Source: Gammaproteobacteria bacterium (GTDB lineage Bacteria > Pseudomonadota > Gammaproteobacteria > Steroidobacterales > Steroidobacteraceae). Taken from it: 64,000 bases of DNA. Made by a program: the position numbers and the translations under genes. Location of the stretch: assembly GCA_025358295.1 (NCBI GenBank), contig JANYJY010000009.1, positions 1-64,000 of the forward strand, read 5' to 3'. Shown piece by piece: positions 61,330 through 64,000 of this stretch; within the stretch, counting starts at the first letter, position 1; every line of letters starts with the position of its first letter. The notes under the pieces are model-generated. The model had not been told where the DNA came from. It searched no databases and saw only the letters and a list, made by a program, of their open reading frames with translations.

Positions 61330-63312
61330 TCACTTCAGGAACTTATCAAACCACTCGAGCGTGCGCCGCATGGCATCGGCATTATGCGCGGGGTCACGCA
61401 GACCATGGCCTTCACCTGGGTAGATCATGATGGATGTCGGAACACCCAACGCTCTCAGAGCGTGCCAGAACTCCTGGGTCTGCGGCGCGGGACATTCGAT
61501 GTCGCGCTCTCCCACGTACTCAAAGGTCGGCGTCTTTACATTGCGGATGAAATTGATCGCCGATGACTGCGCATACACTCCCGGATCTTCATAGGCCGAG
61601 GCACCGAAATACGGCAGCATCCATGCATCGATGCCGTTCTGGCCGTAGTACGACAGCCAGTTGCTGATTCCGGCGGCGGCAACCGCCGCCTTGAAGCGAT
61701 CCGTCTGGGTGACGGCCCACATGGTCATGAAGCCGCCGTAACTGCCGCCGGTGAGCCCGAGCCGGTTCGTGTCGATGGGTGCGGCAACCGCTGCGGCGTC
61801 GATGCCGCTCAAGATATCGCGCAAATCGCCGTGCCCGAAATCGCGAACATTGGCCGCTGTAAACCGCTCGCCCTGACCGTAACTGCCGCGGGGATTCGGT
61901 CGAAACAGCGCGTAGCCGCGCTCGAGCAATGCGCTCGACAGCCCCGGACCTGCGAAGAAGGCTTCTGAAGCCGCAGCCGGACCGCCGTGAACCATGGTCA
62001 CCATGGGCAGCTTGCCGTTCGAATGCTCTGGCAGCAGCAACCAACCCTGCACGTCGAAGCCGTCGCTCTTCCACCAAATACTCTGCACGCGTGCCGGCAT
62101 GCGCAGTCCCGCATTGACCGACGTCACGGTGCGCCAATTCCCGATGGCGCCGGCTACGATTTCCGGCGCTTCGGTGAATGATTGACGCTCGGCTGCAATC
62201 ACCGCGAAAGGACAGGCCATCGAGGGGAAATCGCCGTTTTGCAACGACTCCGAACCGCTCCACAAAACCCGCGCCGTCGTGGGTTTAATTCCCGGCCCGA
62301 GATCCACCAACTGATGCTTGTCGCCGGCGAGCAATTCAGCGCGCAATCGATTGTCACAGCTCCAAGCCAGGCCCGTCGCCGACGCCCGCATCGCTGGCGT
62401 GATGTTGGTGGCCGCGCCGCCTTCGAGCGACAGGGTGTAGACGTCCCCGCCGGTGGAACCGAAGTCGCTCATTATTCCCGCAATGAATGCAACAGTTGCG
62501 CCGTTGCGCGACACCTTCGGCATCGCAATCTGCTGACGAATATCTGTCGGCGTATACAGCACTTTGGCAGCAGCGTCCGCCGCCGAGAAGGTGTACAACT
62601 TGGCGCCCCACCAGTTGTCGTCGCCGTTACCCGGCGCAGCCGTGCCCACAAACCCCTTGCCACCCGGCCGCCAATCGTACTCGTAGACGAATAAGTCAGG
62701 CGGCGACGCCCACTGCAATGCGCCCTGGACAAGAATGGCGATGCGTTGCTCCGCAGTGGCTTGGTCCAAATCGCCCGCAATCGGCGTGCCCGCTTCTGTC
62801 GCGCCGACTTCCTTGCCGGCGTTTTCGGTGGCCAACATCGCCAGTCTTCCGTCCGGTCCAAACTTCAGATCCTCAATGGTCCCGCTGAAGTCGAGCAGCT
62901 TGGTCAAGCCGCTGCCGTCCGAGGCAACAGAGTACAAAGAGCGCGCGTGAGTACCCGGCGTGCGCAAGGTGAACGTCAAATGTTTGCCGTCCTGAGCCCA
63001 GGACGGAAAATCCGGCCAACACTGTGGAACCTGACCGCAGGGCAGCGCGATTCTGACCGCTGCGCCGTCTTTGATCCGCCTGATGACCAAATCTCGAATC
63101 GGCGGATAGTATCCATTGGGCGGAGAGTCGCCTTCCACCGATGCGACCCGTGCCGCGTCCGGCGACACCTCGGTGCGCAGAAATCTATGAACGAGTTGCT
63201 CCGGCGCCGCAGACTCGCCTGCGCTCGTGCTCGTGCCGGCACCCCAGAGCAGCGCACAGCCGGCAAGCGCCATGCCGCACAACTCAGCAGCCCTAATTTG
63301 CGATGCAATCAT
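61330..63312 (-). CDS. S9-family prolyl oligopeptidase-like serine peptidase, secreted
   Basis: The 660-residue protein starts with a hydrophobic export sequence (CGMALAGCALLWGAG, with an LAGC box that might be a lipoprotein site, though the helix runs on past it). A propeller-like half (about 40-380) and a C-terminal hydrolase domain follow, with TGGSYGGFMTMWA (Ser), a region with VGERDIECP (Asp) and GEGHGLRDP (His). It probably degrades peptides in the periplasm. GGAG precedes the ATG. It follows the LysE gene by 24 bp. Confidence 0.92.
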   Translation of the reverse strand: MIASQIRAAELCGMALAGCALLWGAGTSTSAGESAAPEQLVHRFLRTEVSPDAARVASVEGDSPPNGYYPPIRDLVIRRIKDGAAVRIALPCGQVPQCWPDFPSWAQDGKHLTFTLRTPGTHARSLYSVASDGSGLTKLLDFSGTIEDLKFGPDGRLAMLATENAGKEVGATEAGTPIAGDLDQATAEQRIAILVQGALQWASPPDLFVYEYDWRPGGKGFVGTAAPGNGDDNWWGAKLYTFSAADAAAKVLYTPTDIRQQIAMPKVSRNGATVAFIAGIMSDFGSTGGDVYTLSLEGGAATNITPAMRASATGLAWSCDNRLRAELLAGDKHQLVDLGPGIKPTTARVLWSGSESLQNGDFPSMACPFAVIAAERQSFTEAPEIVAGAIGNWRTVTSVNAGLRMPARVQSIWWKSDGFDVQGWLLLPEHSNGKLPMVTMVHGGPAAASEAFFAGPGLSSALLERGYALFRPNPRGSYGQGERFTAANVRDFGHGDLRDILSGIDAAAVAAPIDTNRLGLTGGSYGGFMTMWAVTQTDRFKAAVAAAGISNWLSYYGQNGIDAWMLPYFGASAYEDPGVYAQSSAINFIRNVKTPTFEYVGERDIECPAPQTQEFWHALRALGVPTSIMIYPGEGHGLRDPAHNADAMRRTLEWFDKFLK

Positions 63313-63336
63313 GACGATAATCTCCGCGCCTTGCGT

Positions 63337-63987
63337 TCAGGACGTTCGATTGAATTTCAATACCAGAGTCGCGCATCCCAGCAGGCCGGCGCCCTCGATC
63401 CAGGCAAGCCAACGGTTCATGCTGCTCGACACACCGAATTTGGCCGACGCATGTAGCGCGCGATGGGCCAGCCAGCCGTAACACAATAGAATGCAGAATT
63501 CCGGCAACATCGATGTTGCCGCCAGAATCAACATCTGCGGTACAACCGGTTGCAGCGGATCGATGAATTGCGGCAAGAGCGCCAGAAAAAATAGCAGAGC
63601 CTTGGGATTGGCCAGTTGCAGCGTGAGGGCGCCGAAGTAAACCCGCCGCCGGTCACCCAGCTCCGGGGCCGATGCTTCGCCCAATGCCACCGCATGACTC
63701 GATGCAGCCGAACGCAGCGCCTTGATCCCGAGATAAATCAGATATCCGGCGCCCACCCATTTGGCGATCGCAAAGAAGCGCGCGCTGGCGGCGATGATGG
63801 CCCCAAGACTGGTGGCCGAGAGCGTGAAATAAATCGCGTTCGCGCTGATGATGCCGACAGCAGCCGGCAGCGAACGACGCAGCGCACCGCGTACGCCTTG
63901 CGACACCACATAAAATACCGCCGGGCCCGGCGACAGAGACAGCGCCGTCTCCATGACCAGGAACAACAGCCACGTTTTAAAAGTCAT
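63337..63987 (-). CDS. LysE/RhtB-family amino-acid exporter
   Basis: The 216-residue protein has six membrane segments and the family start SLSPGPAVFYVVSQGVRGALR with the conserved SPGPA, and further NPKALLFFLALLPQF. It exports amino acids or small metabolites. AAGGAA lies just before ATG 63987, and the gene is complete in the window. It is upstream of the S9 peptidase gene and likely in one operon with it; export of amino acids released from peptides would be a logical link. Confidence 0.93.
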   Translation of the reverse strand: MTFKTWLLFLVMETALSLSPGPAVFYVVSQGVRGALRRSLPAAVGIISANAIYFTLSATSLGAIIAASARFFAIAKWVGAGYLIYLGIKALRSAASSHAVALGEASAPELGDRRRVYFGALTLQLANPKALLFFLALLPQFIDPLQPVVPQMLILAATSMLPEFCILLCYGWLAHRALHASAKFGVSSSMNRWLAWIEGAGLLGCATLVLKFNRTS

Positions 63988-64000
63988 GATTTCCTTCCGA

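Noticed and set aside
1-64000. CRISPR arrays, insertion sequences, integrases or prophage genes
   Set aside because: No regularly spaced repeats, transposase, integrase or phage structural genes were recognised anywhere, including the edges of the lipid cluster.

Overview
The window reads as a GC-rich gammaproteobacterial chromosome. The polar-type flagellar locus with FlhF and FlhG, RpoN-type promoters in front of fliL and fliK, the tRNA-Tyr/Gly/Thr cluster that normally precedes tuf, several S9 peptidases and an aryl-polyene-like lipid cluster point to the Xanthomonadales/Nevskiales/Steroidobacterales side of the class. That placement is inference; no rRNA gene is present.

Layout. 1-310: three tRNA genes (minus strand) with their promoter. 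460-2190: a His-rich PadR regulator of YqjI type behind a 26-bp palindrome, overlapping a secreted hydrolase gene. 2205-11369: catabolic island with an S9 peptidase, an ACMSD-type amidohydrolase, a fused enoyl-CoA hydratase/3-hydroxyacyl-CoA dehydrogenase, two paralogous MarR regulators around an aromatic-acid MFS transporter, and a divergent AraC regulator. 11404-22008: amidohydrolase, PQQ dehydrogenase interrupted by a stop codon just before its haem domain, poly-gamma-glutamate-hydrolase-like and MetE-like genes, LysR regulator, S9 peptidase, DUF885 protein. 22047-24331: a 2-oxoacid dehydrogenase operon in which E1-alpha carries a one-base frameshift and E1-beta an in-frame TAG, with only a free-standing lipoyl domain in place of E2. 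24546-28311: VOC protein, MDR oxidoreductase, benzoylformate decarboxylase and an esterase. 28339-30889: p-cresol-methylhydroxylase-like flavocytochrome with a Tat-exported protein of unknown role.

31018-43571 is one tightly overlapping flagellar operon (fliL-M-N-O-P-Q-R, flhB-A-F-G, fliA, motor stator pair, two small genes) from which the usual che genes are absent. fliK, normally close to fliL, lies at 59611-61272, also on the minus strand. The 16 kb between them holds a two-component system, a MipA/OmpV protein and a plus-strand cluster (46772-59614) encoding acyltransferases, glycosyltransferase, ACP, COG4648 membrane protein, an AMP-ligase fused to a dehydratase, LolA-like and MMPL-type transport proteins, a hydrolase, a polysaccharide deacetylase, two ketosynthase-type proteins, a second dehydratase and a ketoreductase. 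This is an aryl-polyene/xanthomonadin-like pathway, but no ammonia-lyase, second ACP or 4HBT thioesterase is visible and two enzymes are added, so the product may be new. The window ends with another S9 peptidase and a LysE-family exporter.

Most exciting: the variant aryl-polyene-like cluster between fliK and fliL; the interrupted PQQ dehydrogenase; the decaying 2-oxoacid dehydrogenase operon; the two RpoN promoters; and two long regulator-associated palindromes.
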